A stretch of 64,000 bases of DNA from JAIYDJ01 sp031400505 (GCA_031400505.1 JANNPZ010000026.1:1-64000); one strand, 5' to 3'; counted from the stretch's first letter, positions 36,759-46,860 are shown. Notes: generated from the letters alone by a model not told the origin. A program made the numbers and translations.

Positions 36759-37846
36759 CGCTTAGCCTCTATATCGCGCGCCGGTTTGTTCTGCTGTTTG
36801 GCCAGGTCTTCGGGGCATTTCTTGGCATCATGCTCACGATCGACATCATCGATCAGTTGCGCCGCTTTGCCGAACCCGGCATTTCGGTCCGCGAGGCGGC
36901 AGTGCTGGCGGCGATGAACGTGCCTGCAAGCTTGTATCGCATCCTGCCGCTTATCCTTGTCTTGTCGGCTATCGGGTTGTTTGTCGGTTTGGCGCGGTCC
37001 AGCGAGTTGGTGGCAATCCGGGCTGCGGGGCGCTCTGGGCTGCGGTTCGTGATGGCACCTGTCGGCACGGCCCTTGTGATCGGCGCGCTGGCGGTGGCGG
37101 TGCTGAACCCGCTGGTTGCGGCGACGTCGCGCGAGTACGACAACTTGTCACAACGATATGCACGCGGCGGCTCGGTGCTGTCGATTTCCAAATCCGGGCT
37201 GTGGTTGCGTCAGGGCAGCGCGACAGGACAGACCGTCATTCAATCGGCGCGGGCCAATCTGGACGGAACCGAACTTTATGACGCGACATTCCTGACATTT
37301 TCGCCCGACGGCACCCCGGCGCGGCGCATCGAGGCGGCGGTTGCGCGGCTGGAAACCGGGGTCTGGAGGCTGGCCGAGGTCAAGTCCTGGCCGCTGGACG
37401 CCGCCAACCCAGAGCGTGCAGCGGTCCGCGCATCCGAAGAAAGTTTGCCGACAGACTTGACTGCCGACAAGATCCGCGACGGGTTTGGCACGCCATCGGC
37501 AATCGGGATCTGGGATCTTCCAGCCTATATCGCGGATCTTGAAAGGGCCGGCTTTTCCGCCCGCGACCACCGGGTCTGGTTTCAGATGGAACTTGCACTG
37601 CCACTATTGTTCGCGGCGATGGTCCTGATTTCGGCGGCCTTTACCATGCGCCATTCGCGGTTGGGAAAGACCGGGTCGATGATCCTTTTGGCGTTGTTGG
37701 GCGGGTTCATCGCGTTTTTTCTGCGCAACTTCGGCCAGGTCCTGGGTGAAAACGGACAAGTCCCGATCGCCCTGGCTGCCTGGACGCCGCCGTTGGGCTG
37801 TGCATTGCTGGCGCTTGGTCTGCTGCTGCACCGCGAGGACGGCTGA
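36755..37846 (+). CDS. lptG: LPS export permease LptG
   Basis: This 363-aa partner of LptF has the same topology: TM helices near 8-35, 55-80 and 95-125, a periplasmic domain, and three C-terminal helices (about 280-360, including FAAMVLISAAFTMRHSR). TLSLYIARRFVLLFGQVF is a typical LptG N-terminus. The ATG at 36755 overlaps the lptF stop as ATGA. lptD starts one base after its stop. Confidence 0.93.
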   Translation: MTLSLYIARRFVLLFGQVFGAFLGIMLTIDIIDQLRRFAEPGISVREAAVLAAMNVPASLYRILPLILVLSAIGLFVGLARSSELVAIRAAGRSGLRFVMAPVGTALVIGALAVAVLNPLVAATSREYDNLSQRYARGGSVLSISKSGLWLRQGSATGQTVIQSARANLDGTELYDATFLTFSPDGTPARRIEAAVARLETGVWRLAEVKSWPLDAANPERAAVRASEESLPTDLTADKIRDGFGTPSAIGIWDLPAYIADLERAGFSARDHRVWFQMELALPLLFAAMVLISAAFTMRHSRLGKTGSMILLALLGGFIAFFLRNFGQVLGENGQVPIALAAWTPPLGCALLALGLLLHREDG

Positions 37847-37847
37847 C

Positions 37848-39974
37848 ATGCGCTGTGTGTTCATTCTGCTTGCCCTGATGTGGACGGCACTGCCCGGCCT
37901 GGCGCAAGACCGTGCGAGCCTGATTGCCAACAGTCTGGCCATTCAGGGCAATGATGTGCTGGTGGCTGACGGCGATGTAGAGATTTTCTACCAGGGCAGC
38001 ACGCTGCAGGCATCCAAAGTGACATATGACCGGCAGGTCGACCGGTTGTATATCGCGGGTCCGATCCGCATCCGTGACGCGAACGGCGATGTCATTCTTG
38101 CCGATCAGGCCGAATTGTCGGGCGACCTTACCGAAGGCATCCTGTTGTCGGCCCGTCTGGTTCTGGACCAGCAGTTGCAACTGGCCGCGAATGAGCTGGT
38201 GCGGGTTGGCGGGCAGTATACGGCTCTGAACCGCGTAGCAGCATCCTCGTGCAAGATCTGCAAAGGCAATCCGACGCCGCTTTGGGAAATCAGGGCGCGG
38301 CGTGTGGTACATGACCAATTGGAACGGCAATTGTATTTCGACCACGCGCAATTCCGCATCGCCGGTGTGCCGGTATTCTATATCCCGCGTTTGCGAATGC
38401 CCGACCCGACGCTGACCCGCGCGACCGGCTTTCTGCTGCCCAGCATCCGCAGCACCTCTGGCCTGGGGTTCGGGGTGAAACTGCCGTATTTCATCAAGAT
38501 CGGCGACCACCGGGATCTTTTGGTAACACCGTACATCACCGCCAAACAGGGCCGCGGGATCGAATTGCGCTATCGTCAAGCATTTCGCACTGGCGATATC
38601 ACAGTCAGTTTTGCGGCGTCTCGCGATGACCTGCTATCGGGTCAGATCCGTGGATATCTGACGGTTGAAGGTGGGTTCGACCTGCCCCGCGATTTCCGGC
38701 TGTCGTTCGATGGCATCGCGGTCAGCGATCGCGGCTACCTGCTGGACTACGGGTTGTCCGATCAGGACCGTCTCGACAGTCGGATTGCGATCACCCGCAC
38801 CCGACGCGATGAATTCATCGTGGCGGAACTGACCGGATTTCAGACGCTGCGCGACGGGGAAAGCAACGAAACGCAGGCCTCTGTGGTGGGCGATCTGACA
38901 CTGTATCACCGGTTTGCGCCGGCGCTGATCGGGGGAACTGCGGGGGTATCCTTTCAGGGTCACGGTCACTATCGCCAGTCAGACAGCGGCGCGGATGGCG
39001 ACGGCGACGGTATTGCCGATGGCCGCGACCTGGGCCGGTTTTCGGTGCATGCCGACTGGCGGCGCAATTGGTCGGGGCCGCTGGGCCTGCAATTGGCCGC
39101 GCTGGCCGAACTGCGGGCCGACGTCTATTCCATCGGTCAGGACGACATCTTTGCCGGCACCACACAGCAGACTTTTGGCGCGGCGGCGGTCGAATTGCGC
39201 TGGCCATGGGTAAAGACAGGTGCCACCGGGATCAGTCACGTGATCGAACCGGTTGTGCAACTGGTCGCCGCCGGGTCCGACAGTGGCAATGTGCCCAACG
39301 AAGACAGCACACTGGCAGAGTTCGACGAAGGCAACCTTTTTTCGCTCAACCGCTTTCCCGGGGCCGACGCCGTTGAAAGCGGAAGGCGTGTCAACTTTGG
39401 GATCAACTACCTGCGCAGCGACCCCTTGGGCTGGACACTGGGCCTGACAGCGGGGCGTGTGATCCGAGAGGCAGACAACGCAGCATTCGGCGACGCGTCG
39501 GGTCTGGCAGGTGTCACCTCGGATTGGCTCTTGGCAATGCAGGTGCAGACGGCTGGCCTTAGTCTGACCAACCGGTTGCTGTTGGACGATGACCTGTCCA
39601 TAGCCAAGGGCGAGTTCCGGATGGACTTCAATCGCAACCGCTATGCCGTCGCTGCGAGTTATGTCTATGTGGTGGCCGATCCGATAGAGGATCGCGACGA
39701 GGCGACCCAGGAGCTGGTGTTGGATGCCGCCTATGATGTGAATTCCGCCTGGTCCACCAGCCTGTCCACCCGCTATGACCTGATTGCCGACCGGGCTACC
39801 CGCGCTGGCGTCGCCGTCAGCTTTCGTAACGAATGTATCAACCTCAATCTTTCGCTCTCGCGTCGGTACACGTCCTCGACTAGTGTACAACCCACAACGG
39901 ATTTCGGCCTTTCCGTCGAATTTCTGGGCATAAGTGGCAACTCGGTGCAAGTGGCGCGGCAGTGTCGACGGTAA
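37848..39974 (+). CDS. lptD: LPS assembly outer-membrane protein LptD
   Basis: The 708-aa beta-barrel protein inserts LPS into the outer leaflet together with LptE. Signal peptide: residues 1-19 (LPGLAQ). An OstA-like beta-jellyroll spans about 25-125, and the barrel domain fills the rest. Cys residues in SSCKICKG (about 133-138) and near the C-terminus (NEC and RQC) fit the disulfide pattern known for LptD, where N-terminal and C-terminal Cys pair. It is shorter than E. coli LptD, as usual in Alphaproteobacteria. The C-terminus ends in basic residues rather than a terminal Phe. Confidence 0.92.
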   Translation: MRCVFILLALMWTALPGLAQDRASLIANSLAIQGNDVLVADGDVEIFYQGSTLQASKVTYDRQVDRLYIAGPIRIRDANGDVILADQAELSGDLTEGILLSARLVLDQQLQLAANELVRVGGQYTALNRVAASSCKICKGNPTPLWEIRARRVVHDQLERQLYFDHAQFRIAGVPVFYIPRLRMPDPTLTRATGFLLPSIRSTSGLGFGVKLPYFIKIGDHRDLLVTPYITAKQGRGIELRYRQAFRTGDITVSFAASRDDLLSGQIRGYLTVEGGFDLPRDFRLSFDGIAVSDRGYLLDYGLSDQDRLDSRIAITRTRRDEFIVAELTGFQTLRDGESNETQASVVGDLTLYHRFAPALIGGTAGVSFQGHGHYRQSDSGADGDGDGIADGRDLGRFSVHADWRRNWSGPLGLQLAALAELRADVYSIGQDDIFAGTTQQTFGAAAVELRWPWVKTGATGISHVIEPVVQLVAAGSDSGNVPNEDSTLAEFDEGNLFSLNRFPGADAVESGRRVNFGINYLRSDPLGWTLGLTAGRVIREADNAAFGDASGLAGVTSDWLLAMQVQTAGLSLTNRLLLDDDLSIAKGEFRMDFNRNRYAVAASYVYVVADPIEDRDEATQELVLDAAYDVNSAWSTSLSTRYDLIADRATRAGVAVSFRNECINLNLSLSRRYTSSTSVQPTTDFGLSVEFLGISGNSVQVARQCRR

Positions 39975-39999
39975 GGGCAGACGGTAAGGTACGGCTGGA

Positions 40000-41226
40000 A
40001 TGAAGATGCGACAGATGGGCTGGATAAAGACTTGTGCGATGTCGGCGGTCGCGGTGGTGATGGCATCCCTGTCATCGCCGGCGCAGGATCTTTTCGCGCC
40101 GATCATGATGGTAAACGACCAGGCGATCACGCGCTATGAACACACGCAGAGGGTGTTGTTCCTGCAACTGCTGCGCCAGGAGGGCGATCTGCCGCAGGTG
40201 GCAATGGATGGTCTGATCAACGAACGGTTGCAGCTTCAGGCGGCGAAATCGGTCGGGTTGGTCCTAACGCCCGAGCAGATTACCGAAGGGATGACGACCT
40301 TCGCATCGCAAGCCAATCTTTCGGCCGAAGAGTTCATCGCGGCCATCGGTGAAGGCGGGGTCGAACCGCAGACGTTTCGCGATTTCGTCGAAGCCGGGCA
40401 ATCATGGCGCGAACTGATCCGGGCAAAATATGGCCCCCAGACCGAGATCAGCAACGCTGAAATCGACCGTGCGATTGCTGCAGGTCTGGCACCGGGCGGC
40501 CCGGTGCAGGTCCTGTTGGCGGAAATCGTGCTGCCCACCGATGGCAGCGTCGAAGGTGGTGATGCCTTGGCACTCGCCCGCCGTCTGCAAACCGAAATCC
40601 GAACCGAAACCGGCTTTGGCAACGCGGCGCGGCGCTATTCCGCCTCTGAAACCGCGCCGACAAGCGGCCGGATTGACTGGCAACCGATCGACGCGCTTCC
40701 CGCGGCCACAGCGGCAAAACTGCGCGGCATGAAAGTTGGCACCGTCAGCGAACCGTTCAGCGTGCCGGGGGCGGTCGTGCTTTATTATCTGCGCGACATC
40801 AACCAGCAACCCGGAGAGGCCGCGACGACGAAGTCTCTGGAATTCGCACAGTTTATGGTTCCGGAAGACGGCGGGACCGATGCGGAAATGTCCCGTTTGC
40901 GTGCAGATGTCGACACCTGCGACGGTCTTTACGCGCAGGCTGAAGGACTGCCCGAGGATCGGTTGCTGCGCCAGACACTGCCTGAGGCCGAAGTGCCGGC
41001 AAACCTGGCAGGTGCACTTGCAAGGCTTGATGCCAACGAAGCTGACACCTCTCTTCAGCGCGGCGGATTTCGGGTGTTCCTGATGCTTTGCAGCCGGACG
41101 CCAACCACCGAGGTGCCGCCATCGCGCAGTGAAATGCGCAGCCGCCTTGCGAACGTGCGACTGGCGGGGCAAGCCGAACTCTACCTGTCCGAACTGCGCG
41201 CCGAAGCGATCATCCGGACACCGTGA
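40000..41226 (+). CDS. surA: SurA-like periplasmic chaperone/peptidyl-prolyl isomerase
   Basis: The 408-aa protein has an N-terminal signal peptide (about residues 1-29, SLSSPAQ). It has a SurA_N chaperone domain (MMVNDQAITRYEHTQRVLFL onward, about 35-160) and one parvulin-type PPIase domain (about 170-275, with the LAEIVLPTD and SGRIDWQPIDALP segments). SurA assists folding of outer-membrane proteins, including LptD, which is encoded directly upstream. Only one parvulin domain is evident, compared with two in E. coli SurA. Its TGA overlaps the pdxA GTG. Confidence 0.88.
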   Translation: MKMRQMGWIKTCAMSAVAVVMASLSSPAQDLFAPIMMVNDQAITRYEHTQRVLFLQLLRQEGDLPQVAMDGLINERLQLQAAKSVGLVLTPEQITEGMTTFASQANLSAEEFIAAIGEGGVEPQTFRDFVEAGQSWRELIRAKYGPQTEISNAEIDRAIAAGLAPGGPVQVLLAEIVLPTDGSVEGGDALALARRLQTEIRTETGFGNAARRYSASETAPTSGRIDWQPIDALPAATAAKLRGMKVGTVSEPFSVPGAVVLYYLRDINQQPGEAATTKSLEFAQFMVPEDGGTDAEMSRLRADVDTCDGLYAQAEGLPEDRLLRQTLPEAEVPANLAGALARLDANEADTSLQRGGFRVFLMLCSRTPTTEVPPSRSEMRSRLANVRLAGQAELYLSELRAEAIIRTP

Positions 41227-42272
41227 CCCCCCGATTGCCCATCGTTCTGACGTGCGGTGAGCCGGCAGGCATCGGCCCGGAGTTGGCACCCCTTGCCCGG
41301 GCTGCACTGGGGGACGAGGTTCCGTTCTTCTGGATCGGCGATCCTGCGCATTTGCCCGCAGGAACCGCAATTGCGGTGATCGAACGTCCGGAACAGGCGT
41401 TGGAGGTCCCTGGAAGGTTGCTGCCGGTGTTGGCACATCCGTTCCCTGCTCCACAGCGGCCGGGGGTTGCCGAACCTGCCAACGCCGCCTCGGTCATCGC
41501 GGTCATTGCCCGCGCAGTGGCGCTGGTGCAGGCCGGTCAGGCCGGGGCGGTCTGCACCGCACCGATCCACAAGAAGGCCTTGCAAGATGGCGCCGGGTTC
41601 GCTTTTCCGGGGCACACGGAATTTCTGGCGCATCTTTCCGGTGACGTGCCGGTGGCGATGATGCTGGCTTGTCCAGCACTTCGGGTGGTGCCGGCCACGA
41701 TCCACATTCCGCTGGGACAAGTCGCGACCGCGCTGACCGCAGGTGTGCTGGAGCAGGTTCTGCGACTGACCCATGCCGGACTGATCCGCGATTTTGCGAT
41801 CCCGCATCCCAGGATTGCCGTTGCCGGGCTGAACCCGCATGCAGGTGAAGGTGGCGCGATGGGGCACGAGGATATCACGGTGATAGCGCCGGTTCTGCGG
41901 CGGTTGCAGGCAGAAGGTATGATGCTGACCGGCCCGCTGCCTGCCGACACGATGTTTCACCCGCGCGCACGGGACGGGTATGATGCTGCTGTTTGCATGT
42001 ATCACGATCAGGCTTTGATTCCGATCAAGACGCTGGATTTTGACGGCGGCGTGAATGTGACGCTTGGCCTGCCGTTTGTGCGCACCTCGCCGGATCACGG
42101 GACGGCATTTGATATTGCCGGGCGCGGCATTGCGCGCGCGGACAGTCTGGTCGCTGCGTTGCGGATGGCGCAAAGCATGGCCCGCATGCGGGCTGGGCGC
42201 GCCAGGGGCCAGCCCCCGGACCCCCGGGATATTTTCACCAAGATGAAAGGCGTGCAACTTGGCAACGATTGA
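41223..42272 (+). CDS. pdxA: 4-hydroxythreonine-4-phosphate dehydrogenase
   Basis: The 349-aa NAD-dependent enzyme oxidises 4-phosphohydroxy-L-threonine in pyridoxal phosphate synthesis. Motifs are TCGEPAGIGPEL at the N-terminus, APIHKKALQDGAGFAFPGHTEFL (split by family positions 114-136) with the substrate-binding His, CMYHDQALIPIKTL near 258 and PDHGTAFDIAGRG near 290. It starts with GTG at 41223, overlapping the surA stop. The last ~24 residues (ARGQPPDPRDIFTKMKG...) are encoded by a copy of the dispersed palindromic element and go beyond the usual family end. rsmA starts inside its 3' end. Confidence 0.95.
   Translation: MTPRLPIVLTCGEPAGIGPELAPLARAALGDEVPFFWIGDPAHLPAGTAIAVIERPEQALEVPGRLLPVLAHPFPAPQRPGVAEPANAASVIAVIARAVALVQAGQAGAVCTAPIHKKALQDGAGFAFPGHTEFLAHLSGDVPVAMMLACPALRVVPATIHIPLGQVATALTAGVLEQVLRLTHAGLIRDFAIPHPRIAVAGLNPHAGEGGAMGHEDITVIAPVLRRLQAEGMMLTGPLPADTMFHPRARDGYDAAVCMYHDQALIPIKTLDFDGGVNVTLGLPFVRTSPDHGTAFDIAGRGIARADSLVAALRMAQSMARMRAGRARGQPPDPRDIFTKMKGVQLGND
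42197..42249 (+). repeat. Dispersed GGGATATTTT palindromic element, copy 3, inside pdxA
   Basis: CCAGGGG-CCAG-CCCCCGG, ACCCCCGGGATATTTTCACCAAGATGAAA. It is in frame and translated as the PdxA C-terminal tail. The right end is only 10 bp before the rsmA TTG start. Confidence 0.8.
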
Positions 42273-43125
42273 TGGCTTGCCGCCGTTGAGAGACGTGATC
42301 AAGGCGCATGATCTGATGGCAAAGCGGCAGTTGGGGCAGAATTTCCTGCTGGATCTGAACCTGACCGCCAAGATCGCACGGCTGGCCGGAGACCTGTCCG
42401 GGTGTGATGTGCTGGAAGTGGGGCCTGGTCCCGGTGGGTTGACGCGCGGGCTGCTGGTCGAAGGTGCGCGGCGGGTTCTGGCGGTAGAAAAGGACGCGCG
42501 CTGTTTGCCGGCACTGGCCGAGATTGCGGCGATTTATCCGGGGCGCCTGATGGTGATCAACGGCGACGCGCTGAGCGCCGATGTCTTGCCGCATCTGACG
42601 CCTCCGATCCGCGTGGTGGCGAACCTGCCTTACAATGTCGGAACCGAGCTGCTGATACGATGGCTGACGCCTGACCAATGGCCGCCGGTCTGGCAGAGTC
42701 TGACCTTGATGTTTCAGCGCGAGGTGGCCGAACGGATTGTGGCAAAGCCCGGGGGCGAGCATTACGGAAGACTGGCCCTGCTGGCCCAATGGCGCTGCGA
42801 TGGCCGGATCGCCATGACACTGCCGCCCGAGGCCTTTACACCGGCGCCCAAGGTTCATTCCGCCGTGGTGCATCTGACTGCCTTGCCCGCGCCACGCTAT
42901 CCAGCCGACGGGGCAGTTCTGATGCGGTTGACCGCAGCGGCGTTCAATCAGCGCCGCAAAATGCTGCGGTCCAGCCTGAAAGGTCAGGCCCCCGACATCG
43001 AGGATCATCTGCGGGCAGCGGGGATTGTGCCCACGCAGCGCGCCGAAGAGGTGTCACTTGAGGCGTTTTGCGCCTTGGCGCGCAGTCTGCAAGCCGGCCG
43101 TCTGGAAGCTGTCCGGACGCAGTAG
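42259..43125 (+). CDS. rsmA: 16S rRNA dimethyladenosine transferase
   Basis: The 288-aa KsgA/RsmA dimethylates two adjacent adenosines near the 3' end of 16S rRNA. The SAM-binding motif is VLEVGPGPGGLT (about 51-62), KRQLGQNFL at 22-30 is the family N-terminal motif, and the catalytic NLPYNVGT is at 122-129. The TTG start at 42259 (MATIDGLPPLRDVI) overlaps pdxA by 14 bp and matches the N-terminus I expect for Rhodobacterales RsmA. Its TAG stop is directly followed by the stop of the convergent DUF4167 gene (TAGCTA). Confidence 0.95.
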   Translation: MATIDGLPPLRDVIKAHDLMAKRQLGQNFLLDLNLTAKIARLAGDLSGCDVLEVGPGPGGLTRGLLVEGARRVLAVEKDARCLPALAEIAAIYPGRLMVINGDALSADVLPHLTPPIRVVANLPYNVGTELLIRWLTPDQWPPVWQSLTLMFQREVAERIVAKPGGEHYGRLALLAQWRCDGRIAMTLPPEAFTPAPKVHSAVVHLTALPAPRYPADGAVLMRLTAAAFNQRRKMLRSSLKGQAPDIEDHLRAAGIVPTQRAEEVSLEAFCALARSLQAGRLEAVRTQ

Positions 43126-44070
43126 CTACTCGGCCGCTTCACGCAACGTGTCACCAGACGGCACATCCGGTTCAGGCGTGGTGGCGACAACAGGCTTCGG
43201 GCTTCGCGGGCGACGCGTGCCAGCGGCGCGCGGTTTGGCTCCTGGTTTTTCGACCGGCGACACGGGCGGGTCAGAAGCCGCAACATCCGCAGTTGCAGCG
43301 TCGCCAGGTTCGACGCTGGCCGGCGCATCGGGGGCAACGCCAGCAGCGGCGCGGCGCGGTTGTGTGGACCGGACGGGGCGGTCAATCGCCGCTTCCGGCG
43401 TTTCCACAAGGCCGGCATCTGCATCGTCTGACAAGTCGATGACACCATGCGGTTCGATCAGCGCGTCTGCGGCGCGGTTGGGGGCATAGTCTGCCCTGAA
43501 ATCCCTGCGCTGCTCGCCGCGATCCGGTGCCCGTTCGTCCCGGCGTGTGTCGGTGCGGTCCCGGTCCTGGCGGTTCTCTGTGCGGTTCTCGGGTTTGCTT
43601 TCTGATCTGTTGTCAATGCGCGGCTCCGAGCGGAAATCCACGCGGGTATCGGGACGCGCATCCGGGCGGCCCTCTGCGCGCGGCTCTTGCCGGTTGTCAG
43701 GGCGCTGCCCGTCACGGTCGCGCTGGCCATTCTGATTGCCATTCTGATTGCCGTTCTGCTGGCCGCCGCCCTGCTGCCCACCTTGAGGTTGGAATTGCTG
43801 ACGGCTTTCCTGTTCGGCAGCAAGCTCGCGGTTCGCCTCGCTCAGCATGCGCGTGTAATGTTCTGCGTGCTGCAGAAAATTCTCTGCCGCAACACGGTCG
43901 TTTGACAGCTGCGCATCGCGCGCCAGAAACAGATATTTTTCAATGATCTGTTGCGGAGTGCCGCGCACTTTGCCTTCGGGACCGGAGCTGTCGAAGACCC
44001 GGTTGATGATATTGCCGAGCGTGCGCGGGCGGTTCGTCTTGGAACGCGAACGAGACTTGGAAGAGCGCAT
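43126..44070 (-). CDS. DUF4167-domain protein with disordered tail
   Basis: In this 314-aa protein, residues about 1-90 are the conserved DUF4167 domain (NRPRTLGNIINRVFDSSGPEGKVRGT, then YLFLARDAQLSNDRVAAENFLQHAEHY). The remainder is low complexity: a Gln/Asn/Gly-rich block (about 93-112), then an Arg/Asp/Glu-rich stretch of alternating charge, then an Ala/Pro/Val-rich end. The family is confined to Alphaproteobacteria and its function is unknown; the basic N-terminus and disordered tail suggest RNA or nucleoid contacts, which is inference. AAAGGA precedes the ATG at 44070. Confidence 0.88.
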   Translation of the reverse strand: MRSSKSRSRSKTNRPRTLGNIINRVFDSSGPEGKVRGTPQQIIEKYLFLARDAQLSNDRVAAENFLQHAEHYTRMLSEANRELAAEQESRQQFQPQGGQQGGGQQNGNQNGNQNGQRDRDGQRPDNRQEPRAEGRPDARPDTRVDFRSEPRIDNRSESKPENRTENRQDRDRTDTRRDERAPDRGEQRRDFRADYAPNRAADALIEPHGVIDLSDDADAGLVETPEAAIDRPVRSTQPRRAAAGVAPDAPASVEPGDAATADVAASDPPVSPVEKPGAKPRAAGTRRPRSPKPVVATTPEPDVPSGDTLREAAE

Positions 44071-44083
44071 GTTGTCCTTTGAT

Positions 44084-44096
44084 CCAGATGATCTGG
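44084..44096. promoter_or_regulatory. Palindrome CCAGAT-G-ATCTGG in the DUF4167 leader
   Basis: Perfect 6-bp arms with a single central base, ending 13 bp upstream of the ATG and directly next to the AAAGGA ribosome binding site. It could be an operator or an RNA hairpin controlling ribosome access. Confidence 0.3.
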
Positions 44097-44245
44097 CTAT
44101 GACCGACACCTGCACCCTGTGATGCTTGAAAATGGCGAACGGTAGCGGCTTTGCGTGAGGGGGATCGAGTGCCCCGTCCTTCGCGCAGTTTGATTAATCA
44201 CAGTCGTCCGGTTCGAGCAAGGCTTTTCTTGCGAAAGGGGCATCG

Positions 44246-45075
44246 TCAGGTTGCGCAATGGCCTGACACGACACGGTCCCTGCCGTCGAGATCGGGCAAG
44301 ATGGCAACCCGGTGCAACCCTGCCGCATGCATCAGTGCAGCGACCGCGGGGCCTTGGGTCGGTCCGATTTCGACCAAAAGTCGTCCGCCCGGCGCAAGAT
44401 GTGCCCCCGCCTGCACCGTTATTGCGCGGTAAGCCGCCAATCCGTCTTCGCCCGGTGTCAGCGCCAGCGCCGGTTCCCAGTCGCGTACGTCCGGGGCAAG
44501 CGATGCGATGTCATGCGCAGCAATATAGGGCGGATTTGACACAATCAGATCGAACTGGCCCGACACATTGGAAAACCAGTTGCCAACCTGCAGGGTCGCA
44601 CGGTCTTGCAGGCGCAGATGCGTCCGGTTCTTATCCGCGACGGCGAGTGCCGCTGGCGACAGATCGACCCCGAGTCCCACAGCCAAAGGCCGCTCTGCGA
44701 GCAGCGTCAGCAAGATACAGCCCGTACCCGTCCCGAGGTCAAGAAGGCGGACAAAGGATTGGGACAGTGCAGCGGCCACCAGCGTTTCCGTTTCGGGGCG
44801 CGGGTCAAGCACATCGGGGGTCACCACGAAGACGCGCCCCCAGAAGAGCCGCTGACCGACGATCTGGGCGATCGGTTGGTGCCGGGTGCGTGCGGTGATC
44901 AGCGATTCCAGCATCGCCAGAACGGCCGGGTCAAGATCGTCCGACAGATGCAGGGTCAAGCGATCCGGCGCGACACCCATCGCATGGGCCAAAAGCCGCC
45001 TCGCGTCGCGGGCTGCGTCTTCGATCCCTGCATCCCGCAACCTGGCCACTGCCGCACGCAAGGCGAATGCACCGG

Positions 45076-45079
<4 letters not shown>
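44246..45079 (-). CDS. prmC: Peptide chain release factor N5-glutamine methyltransferase
   Basis: The 277-aa enzyme methylates the Gln of the GGQ motif of release factors. SAM motif LLDLGTGTGCILL is at 112-124, and the catalytic NPPY is at 182-185. The N-terminal helical domain that recognises the release factor is present (about 1-85). The ATG at 45079 overlaps the prfA stop as ATGA. The gene pair prfA-prmC encodes the substrate and its modifying enzyme. Confidence 0.95.
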
Positions 45080-46131
<1,052 letters not shown>

Positions 46132-46160
46132 GACTTGGGTGTGGCGACTTGAGCAGCGGC

Positions 46161-46286
46161 GGTCAAGGGGTCAGCTGCGGTCAGGGGGCCAGCTGCGGTC
46201 AGGAGGCCAGCGGCGATCAGGGGGCCAGCGGCGATAAGGGGGCCAGCGGCGATCAGGGGGCCAGCGGCGATCAGGGGGCCAACCGC
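46161..46286. repeat. Seven tandem 18-bp repeats upstream of prfA
   Basis: Seven head-to-tail units of GATCAGGGGGCCAGCGGC. Units 4 and 6 are identical; units 1-3 and 5 differ at one to four positions, and unit 7 ends in AACCGC. The array ends against copy 4 of the dispersed palindromic element. It lies between the starts/ends of prfA and a DUF1499 gene, both on the minus strand, so it is in the prfA leader or promoter region. Translated in any frame it gives only simple repeats without a credible gene. Confidence 0.9.
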
Positions 46287-46338
46287 TGGGGGTTTCACAC
46301 CCCCAGACCCCCGTGGGATATTTTCGCCAAGATGAAAC
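46284..46338 (+). repeat. Dispersed GGGATATTTT palindromic element, copy 4
   Basis: CTGGGGG-TTTCACA-CCCCCAG, ACCCCCGTGGGATATTTTCGCCAAGATGAAA. It begins inside the last unit of the 18-bp tandem array and ends 4 bp before the end of the DUF1499 gene. Its orientation is opposite to the flanking genes. Confidence 0.8.
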
Positions 46339-46341
46339 CGA

Positions 46342-46860
46342 TCACAGCGCGCCCAACCAGGCCGTCAGGCGTGCGCGGTTGACCCCGAGATCCGAGACGC
46401 CAAAGCGTATCCGTGCCAGCACATCGAGCCGGGTGCCGGTCGGCATTTCAGTGGTTTGTGCCGTGGTATAGTCCGGGAAACCCCAAATGAGCGAGCGGGT
46501 CACCCATGTGATACGCCCGGTTTCTGCGCTGCCCGCAAGGCGGGTTGTGCGGGGGGTTGCGAGGGCCAGGCGGTCCAGTCTTGCGAGCAGGGTGGCCGAG
46601 ACTTCGGGGCGCAGGCAGGTTGCGCGCGCGCCTGAGAGGGTCGATGCAAGCACTGTGCAATCGCCAGGGTCTTGCAGGTTGGTGGCCAGTGTCGTGGTAG
46701 CAGATGTCGTGGCCTGTGCCGTGGGATCGATGTGCCAGTCCGCCGGATCGGAGGGGGCGAGGCGTATGATGGCCGCGCCGGCAATCACGACGGCAAAGAT
46801 GGTGCAAAGGATCACGCTGCGTATCCGCAAATGGCTACCGGTGCTTCCTTGCCCAGTCAT
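46342..46860 (-). CDS. DUF1499 family protein with N-terminal membrane anchor
   Basis: In this 172-aa protein, one hydrophobic helix at about residues 13-33 is followed by APSDPADWHIDP, the conserved start of DUF1499 proteins in this group. The rest is a compact periplasmic or cytoplasmic domain with the pattern SLIWGFPDYTTAQ near 125. Function of the family is unknown. Its 5' end overlaps the 3' end of the speB-like gene by 26 bp, suggesting co-transcription. Confidence 0.75.
   Translation of the reverse strand: MTGQGSTGSHLRIRSVILCTIFAVVIAGAAIIRLAPSDPADWHIDPTAQATTSATTTLATNLQDPGDCTVLASTLSGARATCLRPEVSATLLARLDRLALATPRTTRLAGSAETGRITWVTRSLIWGFPDYTTAQTTEMPTGTRLDVLARIRFGVSDLGVNRARLTAWLGAL

Noticed and set aside
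44205..44245. tRNA-like GGTTCGAGCAAGG stretch
   Set aside because: The T-loop-like bases are not accompanied by an acceptor stem, D-arm or anticodon arm at the right distance.
46161..46286. CRISPR array
   Set aside because: Units are head to tail without spacers, and no cas gene is present.
46149..46382. Plus-strand open frame through the 18-bp tandem array
   Set aside because: The 18-bp unit is divisible by three, so a frame stays open by repetition alone; the product is simple Gly/Ser/Gln repeats followed by the translated palindromic element.
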